Assembly: GCF_947623445.1 (NCBI RefSeq)
Contig: NC_135247.1
Coordinates: 1,862,501-1,926,500, forward strand
Direction of reading: 5' to 3'
Length of the DNA stretch: 64,000 nt
Source: Clavelina lepadiformis
Lineage: Eukaryota > Chordata > Ascidiacea > Aplousobranchia > Clavelinidae
Shown here: piece after piece, positions 61,801-64,000 of the stretch
Numbering within the stretch: position 1 is the first letter of the stretch
Layout: each line of letters starts with the position of its first letter
Notes under the pieces: generated by a model
What the model saw: the letters and a program-made list of their open reading frames with translations, nothing else
What the model was told of the DNA's origin: nothing
The model's database searches: none
Position numbers and translations under genes: made by a program

Positions 61801-62971
61801 CCAAATTTCGACCTTCTGAGTAACTTCTAAATGACCCCACCAACCTACTTGGATAGTCCGTGCTCTCCGAGGTTCCAACGATATCTTATAAAATATAAAT
61901 TACCTCAAGGATGCGGAATCCAGTCCCGGAAGACTTGCCGGATCAGGAAGTACGGATTCATTTAGATCAGCCTCCTCCGCTTTCCTTATCCTAGCTTCTT
62001 GCCAAGATTTTAAATCGTGAGGGGGATACCCGTTTGGAAGATCAACTTTGGTTTCCACTGGGTTCACGTTTTGACCTCCGTTAACCAGAATTTGGTGTGA
62101 AAAAAGGGGGCCCGCATTAGGCACGCCCTTGGAGGAGGAGGTACTGCAGGGGCCATTTCGTCGATAATGTGAGCTCCCGGGGGGTTCTGGAACAAGACAA
62201 GAAATTAATTAAAAGAAGAAGAAGATCATTCTAAAATACGTGAAACGAAGAAAGTTGCATGTTCAATAAAAAGAAAGATTTCGGTCAACCACTGAAGTAG
62301 TTACTCAATTTAAGGTCTGGTGAAGTTAAGTTTAAGTAAGTTATTGTTTGTCTGTTCAATATTTGTAGTAGTCTGATCCTCTAAAAAGTACATTTAACAC
62401 ACTGACCAACTGCAGAAAAAGATTCGACACAAGTCGTTTTAGTTCTAGTATGTTTCCAAGCTGGTAGCTTTTAGATTTGATAACAAACTTCATAACTACA
62501 TAGTTGAGCAGTAGCGAGCTTCTATAAAAACATTTCGCGTTTTCGGGCACAAACCAGTCACGGAAGCAATAGCTGGAGTCATCGAATAGTGACTGTGGTC
62601 AAAATTACGAAACCAATTTCTAATTTTTGCGTCACGAACAATGGGCTTCTAATTCATGGACGTTGGAAAATGGCCACCCATATACATAAGCACGTCTCAT
62701 ACAACACGCAGTCAAGTTGGTAATAATAGCCAAGTGTATTTAAAATTGCCGGGTATTTAAAATCGGGTTTAACCGAAGAGTAAAACCGGTACATGTACAT
62801 GGCTTGTAGAAAGTAGCTGTAGCTTGAAGAAAGATTTCCGCTTGTAGGGGACGTTTACACCGGGTTGATTTCGTCACAAAACTTACCACTGAACGCCGTT
62901 AAGTTGGAACGTTTTCGTTGACGCCTGGACCGCCGGGGAAATAAACCCGCAACCGACACGTGGTCCTTCAT
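52832..62971 (-). CDS. PDE1: PDE1-like cyclic nucleotide phosphodiesterase, 15 exons
   Basis: Exons (minus strand): 62971-62887, 62186-61904, 61033-60917, 60715-60612, 60253-60105, 59545-59429, 59342-59202, 57096-56996, 56449-56321, 54406-54305, 54151-54068, 53818-53700, 53544-53355, 53239-53127, 53022-52832. They give 674 residues in one frame. PDE1 enzymes hydrolyse cAMP and cGMP under calcium/calmodulin control. The segment LRLRKLLNNLKRG (about 120-135) matches the PDE1 autoinhibitory region LRSLVKQLERG, and RSVVHVVRASLFVDRM matches the PDE1 linker. Catalytic metal ligands are intact: HNPIHAAD (about 310-317), IIHDVEHTGTTNNFH (about 350-365) and HTSDINHP (about 455, metal Asp 458), plus LYNDKSVLENHH and STMVAQSQISFIDY. 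The Tyr of the usual HDYEHTG is Val here. The first 115 residues (RRSRRQRKR) and the C-terminal 130 are not conserved. Introns up to about 2.1 kb separate exons in the catalytic domain. Confidence 0.95.
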
Positions 62972-64000
62972 TCAAGCAAATTTGAAGATTCAGAAATTTC
63001 TACGTGTGTGCTACCTACTCCTACTTCTAACATATACCGAAAACTCATTTGATCAATCCCTACCAATACAGTAAAGCAACACACAGCAGTTCAGTTTATG
63101 ACGTCATATAAGCGAATAAAAATGAACAAACATTTCCTACTTTAATCTTCCTTTATAGTTTCTAGCCTAGGCCTAATACATAAAACAAGGGATAGTTTAA
63201 TTAAATTATCAATGTCCGGGTTTTAGCTAGGGTTTAGGAAGTGTTGTCACGTGACCTAAGAAAAATGGCAACGAGCAGTTAAGTTTTGAAGCTCATTAAA
63301 AAGGTTTCAAGCACTTGGTGTATATAAGAGATGAAGGGACAGAAATGTCTTTGCTACTGAAACCTTTTCTACGCACGTCCCTCTTACCGTGTATTAATGC
63401 ATTCTACTACGAAACGACCGTGAAATGACTAATCTTAAACGAAGCTGCACGTTTTAGAAGATGTGTAGCCTAATAGCTCGTTTCGGATCAACGTAACAAT
63501 TGCTTTGTAACTTTTCTGAAGACAACACGTCAGTTCCCTGTACACAAAAGCAGTAATTTGCAACAAAAATAGCTAACCCGCTATCTTTAGTCGGTCACAT
63601 CAATAAAATTGACAAAATACCATCAGAGGAGTTGTCCGCGTTTGTCACATCGCTAATAAGCTTTCTTGCTGCTTGAAAATGGGAGTAAAAACAAAAATAC
63701 TGTGAAGGCTGAAGCTTGATTGGAGTATTGGACGCAGATGTACGCCAAGCCTGTACAATTCAAACGGACAATGTGTCAAAACCGCGGTTTTGAAAGCTAA
63801 CGTTTAAACAATCGCAGGCGAAATAAGACAACCTGATTAGATGGTCGATGCAAAATTCAATTGATCCGGCCTTACAGTTCTATCTCTGCTAGCCTCAAAT
63901 GAAAATGCAAAACGATGAAAACAAAGCAGTGATTGAAAAAAATACATCTATTCCCTCATATTCATTCTCGCTCTGTGTCAAAATATCAATCTAGCAAGCT
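62972..64000. other. 5' flank of the PDE1-like gene
   Basis: Contains the presumed promoter and 5' UTR of the PDE1-like gene. A TATATAAGAG sequence near 63321 is TATA-like but reads on the + strand. No other gene was recognised up to the window end. Confidence 0.4.

Noticed and set aside
1-64000. Retroviral, LTR, Polinton, CRISPR, rRNA and classical tRNA features
   Set aside because: No polyprotein, capsid, protein-primed polymerase or integrase frame, long terminal repeat, regular spaced repeat, rRNA segment or full tRNA cloverleaf was seen.

Overview
The window is eukaryotic nuclear DNA: AT-rich, with genes built of many short exons, GT-AG introns mostly of 100-800 bp and short to moderate intergenic spaces. 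The gene families are animal and several are typical of chordates (LRRC73, ABRACL, a CAMSAP with CH and CKK domains, a PDE1-type phosphodiesterase, an RPE65/BCO-type carotenoid oxygenase). Compact genes, hAT miniature elements, tRNA-like repeats and a frequent TAGGCCTA palindrome suggest an invertebrate deuterostome, most likely an ascidian tunicate. This is inference; no species marker was seen.

Layout from left to right: hAT MITE (537-1041); stathmin-domain gene (+, 2474-4331); ABRACL (+, 5412-6080); carotenoid oxygenase (-, 10126-7020); ADAL/MAPDA N6-methyl-AMP deaminase (-, 14743-12014); single-exon ZRSR2-like splicing factor (-, 16854-15343); SDE2 (+, 19415-20921); 30-exon CAMSAP microtubule minus-end protein (-, 33857-21559); LRRC73 (-, 38971-37423); single-exon ELAC2/tRNase Z long form (-, 42248-39906); a Mutator-like transposon with a FLYWCH-MULE transposase (44542-46046); ribosomal protein eL41 (+, 48539-50760); a hAT element nested in another hAT element (51149-52038); and a 15-exon PDE1-like phosphodiesterase (-, 62971-52832).

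The genes do not form a pathway; they are a housekeeping and cytoskeletal mix. Exon models were built by hand from reading frame, splice sites, phase and remembered family sequence. The reading frame is continuous through stathmin, ABRACL, ADAL, SDE2, CAMSAP, LRRC73, eL41 and PDE1. The carotenoid oxygenase lacks an identifiable final exon.

No viral fossil, CRISPR array, rRNA or convincing tRNA gene was found. The most interesting features are a hAT MITE whose 8-bp target duplication copies a CAMSAP 5' splice site, a Mutator-like element with arrays of a short inverted motif in both ends, the nested hAT pair, two intronless genes among intron-rich neighbours, and a stathmin gene with a long novel N-terminus.
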